64,000 nt of DNA from Ignavibacteriota bacterium. GTDB lineage: Bacteria; Bacteroidota; Ignavibacteria; UBA10030; BY39. The notes under the pieces were generated by a model. The model searched no databases, was not told the origin of the DNA, and saw nothing but the letters and a program-made list of their open reading frames with translations. A program made the position numbers and the translations under genes. The DNA is taken from the NCBI GenBank assembly GCA_003327435.1, contig QOQV01000006.1:1-64000 (forward strand), in the 5' to 3' direction. Position 1 is the first letter of the stretch, and each line of letters begins with the position of its first letter. Positions 34,839 through 43,168 of this stretch are shown here, in pieces.

Positions 34839-36686
34839 ATGAATAATAAAAAAGATAACGGTTATCTGTCCATTCTTATTTTAACCAGTCTTTTATTTAT
34901 AACCGAAACAATTATCGCCCAGCCACTTTACATAAAAGTTTCTCAGTTAAAGATTACGGCATCGGACTCACAACCATTTGATTTCTTTGGAAGATCTGTG
35001 GCTTATTCCGGTAATACAGTTATGATTGGCGCAACGGGTAAAAACAATTTTAAAGGTGCAGTCTATGTTTTTGAATTTGATGGTAAAAATTGGAATGAAA
35101 AACAAATACTGACTGACCCTGATGAGATAAGCGGAGAATATTTTGGAAATTCAATAGACATTTCAGAAAAAAGGGCTGTTATTGCAGGTTATGGAAGGGA
35201 TGTGGTACTGATTTATGAATATATCGAAGGTAACTGGATTTATAGACAGACCATATCCAGACAAACATCAAGCGGGTATTTTGGAAGTTCGTTATTTTTG
35301 AAAGACGACAAATTAATTATCGGTGAAGAAGGAACGGTCTCAACCGATTATGGTTATACTCATTTATATCAGTACAACCCTGATAATTTACAATGGGAAT
35401 TTGTAAAAACTTTTCAGGGTAATCGGAAGTTCGGATATTCAGTCGCTATTTCAAGTTTTAATACCTACTTAATCAGCGATTATTTCTCCCCACCCGGTTC
35501 AGCATCAGGAATTGTATCGGCTCATAAATGGAATGGAAACGATTGGGATTCCATTATTTTTGCACCTCCGGATTCTGTATCTGGAGATAACTTCGGATAT
35601 CAAATTTCAACATCAGCCAGCAAAGTTTTTATCGGTGCCCCGGGATGCGACAAAAATCCATATCAAGGTATTGGTGCCGTATATTATTTTGAGAATGACG
35701 GCTTAAACCTCACACAAATCCAAAAAATATATCCTGATAGTTTAATCATTATTGGTGGTGGTTTTGGTTCTTCATTGGGTTCTGGAACGAAAAGAATAGT
35801 CATCGGATGTGCGGGTGAAAATGGTGATGCGCCGGTATATTTATATGATTCTACATCTTCAGGCTATACATTTAAAAACGCAATTTTACCTGAGTTTGCA
35901 TCAACTGATAATGGATTCGGTTCATCAATTGATGTTTCAACAAACGATTATTTTGTAGTCGGAGCACCGGGCGAAAACACACAACGGGGCGCAGCATATT
36001 TTTTCACGCCTTATTTTTTAGGAAATGCATATGACTTAGATTTTTATGGCGGAATCTTTTCTTCAGGAAATGTTAGCATTGATACCGTTACAATCAGCAT
36101 TTCAGAACTCCCCCCAGGATACGAAAATCAGTATACATATTCCTGGTTATTAAATTCAGGGGACTCACTAGTATTTGATGGTGGATATGTCGGTAGTGAA
36201 ATAACCAAACTTTCTAAAAAAACTTTTTCCAGACTTTGCTGGTTAAAAAGAAATGATCAAAATAGTCCGTGGGAATATATCGGTGGCGAACTCACCGGAA
36301 ACTACCTGAAGAGTACAATTCCTTTTAACAACTCCTGCCAATTAGTACTCGTTGATTCCGTAGGAACTTCCGGGGTAAAAGAAGAAAATACTATGCAGTT
36401 TGATTTCGCATTGCACCAAAACTACCCCAACCCATTCAATCCAAATACAACAATCAGATTCGAAATTCCGAAAACAACTCATGTGACATTAAAAATCTAT
36501 AACATACTTGGTCAGGAAGTGGCTGAAATGGTGAATCAAGAACTGAAACAAGGGGTTTATAACGTGAAATGGAATGCCTCTAATTTTGCAAGTGGTGTGT
36601 ATGTTTACAGATTAAAAGCTGGTGATCCTTCCACAATCTCAGGACAGAATTTTATTTCTGTTAAAAAAATGCTGTTAGTAAAATAA
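34839..36686 (+). CDS. T9SS-sorted FG-GAP/integrin-like propeller protein
   Basis: A 615-aa protein with an N-terminal hydrophobic export signal (~10-28). Residues ~45-405 contain FG-GAP-like blades: recurring 'FGxSxxxSGxxxxIGA...GAVYxF' units such as 'FFGRSVAYSGNTVMIGATG' and 'FGSSIDVSTNDYFVVGAPG'. A beta-sandwich-like segment follows, then a T9SS sorting domain from ~residue 520 (ALHQNYPNPFNPNTTIRF to KKMLLVK). FG-GAP propellers bind ligands or Ca2+ in other proteins. The ligand here is unknown. Last gene of the three-gene T9SS group. Confidence 0.8.
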   Translation: MNNKKDNGYLSILILTSLLFITETIIAQPLYIKVSQLKITASDSQPFDFFGRSVAYSGNTVMIGATGKNNFKGAVYVFEFDGKNWNEKQILTDPDEISGEYFGNSIDISEKRAVIAGYGRDVVLIYEYIEGNWIYRQTISRQTSSGYFGSSLFLKDDKLIIGEEGTVSTDYGYTHLYQYNPDNLQWEFVKTFQGNRKFGYSVAISSFNTYLISDYFSPPGSASGIVSAHKWNGNDWDSIIFAPPDSVSGDNFGYQISTSASKVFIGAPGCDKNPYQGIGAVYYFENDGLNLTQIQKIYPDSLIIIGGGFGSSLGSGTKRIVIGCAGENGDAPVYLYDSTSSGYTFKNAILPEFASTDNGFGSSIDVSTNDYFVVGAPGENTQRGAAYFFTPYFLGNAYDLDFYGGIFSSGNVSIDTVTISISELPPGYENQYTYSWLLNSGDSLVFDGGYVGSEITKLSKKTFSRLCWLKRNDQNSPWEYIGGELTGNYLKSTIPFNNSCQLVLVDSVGTSGVKEENTMQFDFALHQNYPNPFNPNTTIRFEIPKTTHVTLKIYNILGQEVAEMVNQELKQGVYNVKWNASNFASGVYVYRLKAGDPSTISGQNFISVKKMLLVK

Positions 36687-36832
36687 TTTAACACAGGTGC
36701 GACTTAAGTTCATTGAATGATCTCGGTGGAATGTGAATCGCACATATAAATAAAGTAGTTTTACTGTACAAATATAAAATTGGACATAAAGCAATCAATT
36801 AATAACCAATAAAATATTTCGACGAGGATGTC

Positions 36833-39646
36833 ATGAAAAAACAAAATCTACTTTTTGTTATACTACTTTTATCTCTTTGCTCCTTGCTAAGTATAGCCCA
36901 AATCCCGCGTACAATTTCTTATCAAGGTGTGCTAACTGATAGTTTGGGAAACCCAAAACCTGATGGCATGTACACATTCACATTCAGGTTATACGATGTA
37001 AGCACAGGCGGCAGTGCAATCTGGACTGAGATTAAAGATGTATTGGTTAAGCGTGGTTTATTTTCCACAATTCTTGGTGACCAAACATCCTTTGAACCGA
37101 ATGTAAAATTCGATAGACAATACTGGCTCGGTATAAAACCTGGTGCAGAACCTGAACTCCCGCAACGGATTCCTTTAACGTCAGTTGGTTACAGTTTAAA
37201 TTCTCTAAAGTCAGATACGGCTGAATTCGCAAAATCCGCATCACCACAGCTATATGTGGATAGTGCTCGGATTGCTGGAATGGTTCCTGATAACTCGATT
37301 ACAAGTCAAAAAATACTTGACGGCATAATCCAGCGAGAAGATGTTCAATCAATATTTAAATCACCTTATGCCGATACGTCTGATTATGCAAAGTCGGCGC
37401 CACCTGGTGGAAGTGCTGGCGGTGATTTAACTGGAACTTATCCTAATCCGACGATTACCGCAAATGCTGTAACAACGGTCAAAATTGCGGATAGTTCTGT
37501 AACAGGAGCAAAGATTGCCCATGGTCAAGTTGTTAAAAGTCTGAATTCATTGACTGATAATATAACTTTATCAGCGACAGGTGGAGCAACTATCATATCA
37601 AGTGGTGATACAATTATTATTAATGCCGGAAGTGGTGGCGGTGGTACAGGAATTCAAGGGGTTCAAAACACAAACAATACACTCGATATCATTAATCCTA
37701 ATGGTCCAACAGCAACAATTAATGTAAAGAATGCAGGCATCACTTCTACTCAAATTGCAGATAATGCAATCACTTCATCTAAAATCCTGGATGGAACCAT
37801 AGAGCGAGCTGATGTTCAGTCAACTTTTAAGGCACCTTATGCTGATACATCTGATTTTGCAAAAGCAAGCTTAGGGGTGTGGAATCTCACAGGGAATGCA
37901 GGTACAACTGCAGGAACTAATTTTGCTGGAACTACAGATAACCAGGCATTTGATATACGTACAAATAATGTATTAAGAACCCGTATTACCACAAAAGGAC
38001 AAATAGAAACATACAATACAGGGGAATCCGTTTTTTTGGGTGAAGGTGCCGGTGCAAATGATGATTTATCTAATAATCAAAATTTATTTGTCGGTTATCA
38101 AGCAGGTTTTTCCAACACCACAGGATACTCAAATACCGCCAACGGGTATAAGGCACTTTATTCCAACACCACAGGATCCAACAATACAGCTAACGGATTT
38201 CTGTCGCTTACCTACAACACAACAGGAACCTTCAATACCGCCAATGGATATCACTCACTTCATTCCAACTCTACAGGAGCCTGGAATACCGCCAACGGAG
38301 GATGGGCGCTTAATTCTAACACTACAGGAATTTTAAACACCGCCTACGGATTTGGAGCGCTCTTTTACAATACCACAGGAGGCAACAATACCGCCAATGG
38401 AGTTGAGGCGCTTTATTCAAATGTTGCCGGTTCAAATGCTACTGCCGTGGGATATGGCGCTATGCGTAATGCAAATAACACGGCAACTCCATTTACTAAT
38501 TATAACGTTGCTGTTGGTTATGAGGCACTAAGAGGTTCCTTAACTGCTTCTGATAATACAGGCAATGCTAATACTGCTCTTGGCTATCAAACGCTTTATT
38601 TCAACACCACAGGTGACGGCAATACTGCTAACGGATGTCAGTCGTTTTATTCCAACACCACTGGAGACTACAATACCGCCAGTGGATATCAGGCGCTTTA
38701 TTCCAATACTACAGGATCCTACAATACCGCCAATGGAATGAATGCGCTTTATTCCAATACTACAGGATCCTACAATACTGCGAATGGAATGAATGCGCTT
38801 TATTACAATGTCGCCGGATCAAATGCTACTGCAGTAGGATATCGTGCTATGCGTTATGCAAATAACTCAGCAACTCCATTTACAAATTATAATGTTGCTG
38901 TTGGGTATGAGGCACTAAGAGGTTCTACAACACCTGCTAATAATACTGGCAATTATAATACTGCTCTTGGCTATCAAACACTTTATTCCAATGCCACAGG
39001 AAGTGCTAATACCGCCAACGGACTTCAAGCACTTTATTCCAATACCACAGGTTACAGCAATACTGCCAATGGATATCAGTCGCTTTATTCCAATACCACA
39101 GGAAATTACAATACCGCTTTAGGATGTAATACTTTTTACTCCGGAACAGAATACAGCAACTCAACAGCACTGGGTTATAATGCTGCTATTACAGCCAGTA
39201 ACCAAGTAAGAATTGGAAATTCTTCCGTTACCAGTATAGGCGGTCAAGTAAACTGGACTACACTTTCAGATGCAAGATTTAAAAAAAATGTAAATGAAAA
39301 CCTTCCGGGTTTGGATTTCATTATGAAATTGCGTCCAGTTACTTATTATTTAGATGTGAATGCAATAGCATCATTCTTAAAAACTCCTGATAGTCTACGT
39401 TTAAGGGAAAGTGAAGCTGTTAAAAGCAGAATGCTACAAACGGGCTTTGTTGCGCAGGAGGTAGAAAAAGCTGCACAAGAACTTGGCTACGACTTCAGCG
39501 GTATAGACAAACCAAAAAATGAAAATGATTACTATGGCTTGCGTTATGCAGAGTTTGTTGTGCCGCTTGTAAAAGCCGTACAAGAACAGCAGAAAATTAT
39601 TGAAGCACTGCAAAAAAGGATTGAAGAATTAGAAAAGCAAAGGTAA
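36833..39646 (+). CDS. large fibre-like protein with 17-residue repeats and S74 chaperone domain
   Basis: A 937-aa protein: signal peptide (1-22), the same N-terminal module as the 668-aa fibre protein (IPRTISYQGVLTDSLG), then a Gly/Ser/Asn-rich region with two 'DGxIxRxDVQSxFKxPYADTSD' units resembling phage and adhesin stalks. Residues 424-783 are exactly 20 tandem repeats (16 of 17 residues and 4 of 22; NTTGxxNTANGxxALYS). The S74-type domain starts at S812-D-A-R-F-K, with the canonical autocleavage Ser and Lys present, followed by 'LRPVTYYL', 'TGFVAQEVEKAA', 'GLRYAEFVVPLVKAVQEQQ' and a coiled coil. The protein probably trimerises and releases its chaperone by self-cleavage. There is no T9SS tail. 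Ligand or role unknown; surface attachment is plausible. Confidence 0.82.
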   Translation: MKKQNLLFVILLLSLCSLLSIAQIPRTISYQGVLTDSLGNPKPDGMYTFTFRLYDVSTGGSAIWTEIKDVLVKRGLFSTILGDQTSFEPNVKFDRQYWLGIKPGAEPELPQRIPLTSVGYSLNSLKSDTAEFAKSASPQLYVDSARIAGMVPDNSITSQKILDGIIQREDVQSIFKSPYADTSDYAKSAPPGGSAGGDLTGTYPNPTITANAVTTVKIADSSVTGAKIAHGQVVKSLNSLTDNITLSATGGATIISSGDTIIINAGSGGGGTGIQGVQNTNNTLDIINPNGPTATINVKNAGITSTQIADNAITSSKILDGTIERADVQSTFKAPYADTSDFAKASLGVWNLTGNAGTTAGTNFAGTTDNQAFDIRTNNVLRTRITTKGQIETYNTGESVFLGEGAGANDDLSNNQNLFVGYQAGFSNTTGYSNTANGYKALYSNTTGSNNTANGFLSLTYNTTGTFNTANGYHSLHSNSTGAWNTANGGWALNSNTTGILNTAYGFGALFYNTTGGNNTANGVEALYSNVAGSNATAVGYGAMRNANNTATPFTNYNVAVGYEALRGSLTASDNTGNANTALGYQTLYFNTTGDGNTANGCQSFYSNTTGDYNTASGYQALYSNTTGSYNTANGMNALYSNTTGSYNTANGMNALYYNVAGSNATAVGYRAMRYANNSATPFTNYNVAVGYEALRGSTTPANNTGNYNTALGYQTLYSNATGSANTANGLQALYSNTTGYSNTANGYQSLYSNTTGNYNTALGCNTFYSGTEYSNSTALGYNAAITASNQVRIGNSSVTSIGGQVNWTTLSDARFKKNVNENLPGLDFIMKLRPVTYYLDVNAIASFLKTPDSLRLRESEAVKSRMLQTGFVAQEVEKAAQELGYDFSGIDKPKNENDYYGLRYAEFVVPLVKAVQEQQKIIEALQKRIEELEKQR
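38102..39181 (+). repeat. tandem 51-bp repeats (20 units) within the fibre gene
   Basis: Twenty in-frame units: sixteen of 51 bp and four of 66 bp, which sum exactly to 1080 bp. Units at about 38695-38797 are almost identical in DNA. A higher-order duplication is visible: the four-unit block starting at unit 7 (GSNATAVGY, AMRN, ALRG, TLYF) recurs at units 14-17. This suggests recent expansion by unequal exchange and a length-variable fibre. Confidence 0.9.
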
Positions 39647-40030
39647 ATTGAATTAAATGATTATCACGAAGTGACCCCATTCTGGGGAAAGATTGAAAAC
39701 TTTGCGGACTCTGCGTCTTGGCGAGAAATAAATATCACGCAAAGACACCAAGTTTGTAATGGCTCAAAAGAGAAATTAATGATTCTTAACAAATGAACAA
39801 TAACGAAGTAAATAAGTGAAAAATTCAACATTCAATGTTCGTTGTTCGTTACTCGATATTCAACTTGAACAAACGAACATTTGAATAACGAATGAAGAAG
39901 GAAAGACTATGAAAATTTCAACATTTAGCATTCGATATTCAAAATTCGTTATAAAGGGTAGAAAATATGAATAACTCATGAAGGATAACGAATACTGCAT
40001 TAAATAATAGTAAAATAAGGAGATAAAAAA
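39647..40030. repeat. 384-bp intergenic region made of short dispersed repeats
   Basis: No gene is evident. Left part: 'TTTGCGGACTCTGCGTCTTG' (39701-39720) and, inverted, 'CGCAAAGACACCAAG' (39738-39752), two versions of one motif. Right part: many variants of AATAACGAAT and its complement ATTCGTTATT (39790, 39840-39893, 39925-39952, 39984), also seen at 32570. An imperfect inverted repeat joins ATTCAATGTTCG near 39830 to CGAACATTTGAAT near 39874. These look like non-coding spreading repeats. AAGGAG at the end serves the next gene. Confidence 0.6.
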
Positions 40031-41473
40031 ATGAAACAGTTAATATTCTCCGCATTCGTCGGAATAATTTTAATTTTTACAGCATTTGACTTTCTGAACA
40101 CTCAAACTCACCAGCATCCCTGGTATGTAATAGATAATGGTGGCGGTAAGTCGACAGGTGGTGAATTATTACTCTATTTATCAATGGGTCAGCCCTCAGT
40201 TCAAAAAATGACTTATCTGGATACTGGAATGGTACTTGAAGGTGGTTTTCTGCCTGGCTTGCGGAATATTTCAGGTACATATACCACTGTTAACATCATC
40301 GTATCATCTGGCTGGAATATGATTTCTGTGCCTTTGAGGGTTAATGATTTAAGAAAATCAGTTTTGTTTCCTGATGCTGTGTCATCAGCATATGGGTATT
40401 TTGCTGGCTATCAGGTTCGGGACACACTTAAAAATGGAATCGGATACTGGCTAAAATTCCCTTTAGATGCACAACTTCCAGTTGTTGGCACAGGTATAAT
40501 CAGTGACACTATTGATGTAAATGGAGGGTGGAATATTATTGGTACAATTTCATATCCATTACTGTTATCTGATATAACTCCTATACCACCGCTGGAATTA
40601 AAATCGCAGTTTTTTGGATATAGCGGCACTGGTTATTATACAGAAGATACATTAAAACCTGGATTTGCATATTGGTTGAAGGTAAATCAATCGGGTAAAA
40701 TTATAATAAATGGTGGGTCTGTATTAAAGTCAGAGGTGGGGACATTTGTACTGAATAAGGCAAATGTATTAGAAAATATCGAGACCTTATCAAAAAAATA
40801 TGGATTTAATAAACTAATCTTTAAATGTACAAATCAACAGGAACGAACTCTATATTTTACAGATAAGTCGGTAGATGTAGATTTAGATAAGTATGAGCTA
40901 CCGCCTGTTCCACCGTCGAATGTACTTGATGTCAGGTTTAAATCTCAGAGAAATTTAGAATATGTAAATGGTGAGCAATCCTTCGATATTAGATTAAATG
41001 GTATAGAATATCCAATGAATGTGAGCTATGATATCAAAAGCAATGATGGAATAGAATATAATTTGGTTATTATTTTTGAAGGTGATAAAGGATTAAATGA
41101 AAATATAATTGAATTGCGAGAAAATTCTGGTGAAATTGTGCTTGGTAAAGAACTGATAGGAATGAAATTAATAGCCAGAACAAAGAAAAATATAGAATTG
41201 CCCGAAGAATATGCGTTATATCAGAATTATCCAAATCCATTTAATCCAACTACAAAAATAAGATATGATTTACCGGTAAGTACAAAAGTCAAGCTGACCA
41301 TATACAATGTGCTTGGTCAGGAGCTTGTTACATTGGTTGACGAAATGAAATCGGCAGGTCGTTATTCAGCAGAGTGGAATACTGAGGGATTTGGTGTAGC
41401 GTCCGGTTTGTATTTTGTTAAGATGCAGGCAGGAAGTTTTACAGATGTAAAGAAAATGATTTTGATGCGTTAG
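40031..41473 (+). CDS. T9SS-sorted protein with 'GWN...ELPPVPP' module
   Basis: A 480-aa protein with signal peptide (1-25), a short segment like the 176-aa T9SS protein ('GGELLLYLSMGQPSVQ...VLEGGFLPG'), then a module at ~90-390 shared with the nuclease-like protein at 60221. Shared landmarks are 'SGWNMISVPL', 'GIGYWLKF', 'GGWNIIGTIS', 'GFAYWLKV' and 'YELPPVPPSNVLDVRF'. The T9SS sorting domain starts at ~residue 397 (LYQNYPNPFNPTTKIRYDLP to KKMILMR). Function unknown. The bases around its start codon (AGGAGATAAAAAAATGAAAC, 40018-40037) are identical to those of the fibre gene at 30563, which suggests copied 5' ends. Confidence 0.8.
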   Translation: MKQLIFSAFVGIILIFTAFDFLNTQTHQHPWYVIDNGGGKSTGGELLLYLSMGQPSVQKMTYLDTGMVLEGGFLPGLRNISGTYTTVNIIVSSGWNMISVPLRVNDLRKSVLFPDAVSSAYGYFAGYQVRDTLKNGIGYWLKFPLDAQLPVVGTGIISDTIDVNGGWNIIGTISYPLLLSDITPIPPLELKSQFFGYSGTGYYTEDTLKPGFAYWLKVNQSGKIIINGGSVLKSEVGTFVLNKANVLENIETLSKKYGFNKLIFKCTNQQERTLYFTDKSVDVDLDKYELPPVPPSNVLDVRFKSQRNLEYVNGEQSFDIRLNGIEYPMNVSYDIKSNDGIEYNLVIIFEGDKGLNENIIELRENSGEIVLGKELIGMKLIARTKKNIELPEEYALYQNYPNPFNPTTKIRYDLPVSTKVKLTIYNVLGQELVTLVDEMKSAGRYSAEWNTEGFGVASGLYFVKMQAGSFTDVKKMILMR

Positions 41474-41522
41474 TAATAAAAAGGGGAAAAGTAGAAATAC
41501 TTCTTCAGTGAGATTTTAATTG

Positions 41523-41595
41523 TAGCGCTAACGGGATTCGAACCCGTATTACCGCCTTGAGAGGGCGGTGTCCTAAACCCTTAGACGATAGCGCC
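41523..41595 (-). tRNA. tRNA-Glu (CTC)
   Basis: A 73-nt cloverleaf on the minus strand. Acceptor GGCGCTA pairs with TAGCGCT (a G-U at the first pair), anticodon stem CCGCC/GGCGG with loop CTCTCAA giving anticodon CTC, and T-loop TTCGAAT. The discriminator is A and no CCA is encoded. It lies 7 bp downstream of tRNA-Gln and is probably processed from the same transcript. Confidence 0.95.
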
Positions 41596-41602
41596 AGATT
41601 TG

Positions 41603-41675
41603 CTGCCCGGCCAGGACTCGAACCTGGACTACCTTGATCCAGAGTCAAGTGTGTTGCCAATTACACCACCGGGCA
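41603..41675 (-). tRNA. tRNA-Gln (CTG)
   Basis: A 73-nt cloverleaf on the minus strand. Acceptor TGCCCGG/CCGGGCA, anticodon stem CTTGA/TCAAG with loop CTCTGGA giving anticodon CTG, T-arm CCAGG-TTCGAGT-CCTGG, discriminator G. First tRNA of a two-gene unit with its own promoter just upstream. Confidence 0.95.
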
Positions 41676-41688
41676 ATATTCAATTACG

Positions 41689-41717
41689 AATATAATTAAT
41701 TCCTAAATTATAATCAA
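41689..41717 (-). promoter_or_regulatory. promoter of the tRNA-Gln/tRNA-Glu unit
   Basis: On the minus strand TTGATT (41717-41712), 17-bp spacer, TATATT (41694-41689). The predicted start near 41682 lies about 7 nt before the mature tRNA-Gln 5' end. Confidence 0.65.
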
Positions 41718-41720
41718 ACC

Positions 41721-41749
41721 TTGTTATTCTGCTTTTTTTTTGCTAATAT
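41721..41749 (+). promoter_or_regulatory. promoter of the purC-like gene
   Basis: TTGTTA (41721-41726), 17-bp spacer, TAATAT (41744-41749), back to back with the tRNA promoter. The GTG start at 41783 is about 27 nt after the predicted transcription start. Confidence 0.5.
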
Positions 41750-41782
41750 TATAGGTGTAATAATCAATGCTTCTTTTAAAAA

Positions 41783-42484
41783 GTGAAAAAAGAACAAAAA
41801 ATAGATACATTTCAGGAAAATACATTCGTTCTTAAAGAACATAGTGATTCAAGTGTTGTTCAAACATTTGTTCATAGATCCAAAATTCCAAAATCTAAAG
41901 CTGATCAAATTTCTGCTTTGCGTGCAGAAATATCTGCTTACCTGTTTGATTATCTCTCTAAATACCAGATTCCCACTCATTACATCAAAAAATTATCAAA
42001 GAATCAATTGAATGTTTTGAAGACACAAGCCATTCCTGTGATAGTTCGAATATACAATTTTATCAACTCAATTTTTAAAATAAATTTTATGGTACAGGAG
42101 GGGGCTCCACTTATGTTCCCTGTAATCGAAAATTATTACTTAAATCCAGAGTTTCATAAAATAATAATTAACGAAACCCACATTGCAGGATTAAATATTA
42201 TTCCCTTAGAGGATTTTAGATCTATTAATAAACTTGCCCTTAAAGTTAACGCTTTACTTAGACCATTGTTTGAAAGAAGAAATTTGATTTTATCAGAAAT
42301 TGAATTGGAATGTGGAAGATTTAAAAATAAAATACTGGTTTGTGGTGAATTATCACCTGTTACATTCAAGGTATGGAATAAAAGTGCAAAAAATAAAATT
42401 GACTTCGATTATTTCAATTTTCAAGGCGATAATGTTTATGAACAGTACAATGAATTTAAAAAACGGTTAATTCCGGGGTCATAA
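41783..42484 (+). CDS. purC: SAICAR synthase-like protein (PurC family, divergent)
   Basis: A 233-aa protein of normal PurC length. PurC joins aspartate to CAIR with ATP in purine synthesis. Recognisable parts are 'ISALRAEISAYLFDYLSKYQIPTHYI', 'IPVIVRIYNF', 'EIELECGRF', 'GELSPVTFKVWN' and the C-terminal 'VYEQYNEFKKRL'. Several family signatures are weak: the N-terminal G-K-x-K nucleotide loop is replaced (ENTFVLKEHSDSS), the substrate loop R-N-x-A-A-G-S reads RIYNFINS, and G-D-E-x-S-P reads C-G-E-L-S-P. It may be a fast-evolving PurC or a paralogue with altered activity. An in-frame TAA just upstream makes GTG 41783 the first usable start, since the next ATG would delete half the protein. purS and purQ nearby support a purine role. 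Confidence 0.7.
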   Translation: MKKEQKIDTFQENTFVLKEHSDSSVVQTFVHRSKIPKSKADQISALRAEISAYLFDYLSKYQIPTHYIKKLSKNQLNVLKTQAIPVIVRIYNFINSIFKINFMVQEGAPLMFPVIENYYLNPEFHKIIINETHIAGLNIIPLEDFRSINKLALKVNALLRPLFERRNLILSEIELECGRFKNKILVCGELSPVTFKVWNKSAKNKIDFDYFNFQGDNVYEQYNEFKKRLIPGS

Positions 42485-42499
42485 TGTAAGGAGAGTGCT

Positions 42500-43168
42500 T
42501 TGCTTACCAAATACGGTATAGATGTTTTAATAATTGTTTTTGTATTTACAATTATACTAATACTGGTTTCTTATTTTTTTGTGAAACCTCAGTTCTTGAA
42601 ATACTTAATCATAAGTATAAGTTTAATCTTTTTGATTTTTTCACTTTACTTTTTTAGAGATCCGGAGCGAAAAACACCGGATAATACCGATTATATAATC
42701 GCTCCCGCTGATGGAAAGATCATTGCAATTAAGGAAGTTTATGAAGATGAATTTTTAAAATCTGATGCTATAATGCTTAGTATTTTTATGTCGCCTTTGA
42801 ATGTTCATGTTAATAGATTTCCGATTAATGGCAAAGTTGAATATTTTAAGCATATTGATGGGAAGCACCTTGTCGCATTTGCAGATAAATCTTCAGAGTT
42901 AAACGAAAGGACTTTAATCGGAATTGAAGGTAAAAATGGGAAAGTTTTCTTTAAACAAATAGCCGGTATCATTGCCAGAAGAATTGTGGCAGATGTAGAA
43001 GTTGGCTCATATGTAAAAGCAGGAGATAGATTTGGAATGATAAAATTTGGTTCAAGAGTTGATATATTTATACCCAAGGTTAATGTTTCTGTCTTAGTTA
43101 AATTAGGTGATAAAACATATGCTGGCGAAACCATCTTAGCAAAATTCTTACAAAAGGAGAAAATATGA
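42500..43168 (+). CDS. psd: phosphatidylserine decarboxylase proenzyme (short type)
   Basis: A 222-aa membrane-associated proenzyme that makes phosphatidylethanolamine from phosphatidylserine. Two N-terminal membrane helices (~8-28 and 34-52) precede the catalytic part: 'FFRDPERKTP', 'APADGKI', 'IFMSPLNVHVNRFPINGKV', and the self-cleavage site G184-S185 in 'IKFGSRVDIFIP', which yields the pyruvoyl group. The TTG start is supported by AAGGAGA at 42488-42494. The ATGA overlap with pssA shows coupled translation, and PssA makes the substrate of this enzyme. Confidence 0.95.
   Translation: MLTKYGIDVLIIVFVFTIILILVSYFFVKPQFLKYLIISISLIFLIFSLYFFRDPERKTPDNTDYIIAPADGKIIAIKEVYEDEFLKSDAIMLSIFMSPLNVHVNRFPINGKVEYFKHIDGKHLVAFADKSSELNERTLIGIEGKNGKVFFKQIAGIIARRIVADVEVGSYVKAGDRFGMIKFGSRVDIFIPKVNVSVLVKLGDKTYAGETILAKFLQKEKI

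Noticed and set aside
38102-39181. Tandem 51-bp repeats considered as a satellite or CRISPR
   Set aside because: They keep frame perfectly and encode the 17/22-residue head repeats of the protein.
39674-39690. CCCCA-TTC-TGGGG hairpin after the large fibre gene as a terminator
   Set aside because: Five-bp stem with a 3-nt loop and no following T run.
41489-41502. Short hairpin AAGTA-GAAA-TACTT between the 480-aa T9SS gene and the tRNAs as a terminator
   Set aside because: Only five A/T-rich base pairs. It could end the tRNA transcript on the minus strand (T run follows) but is too weak to list as a feature.
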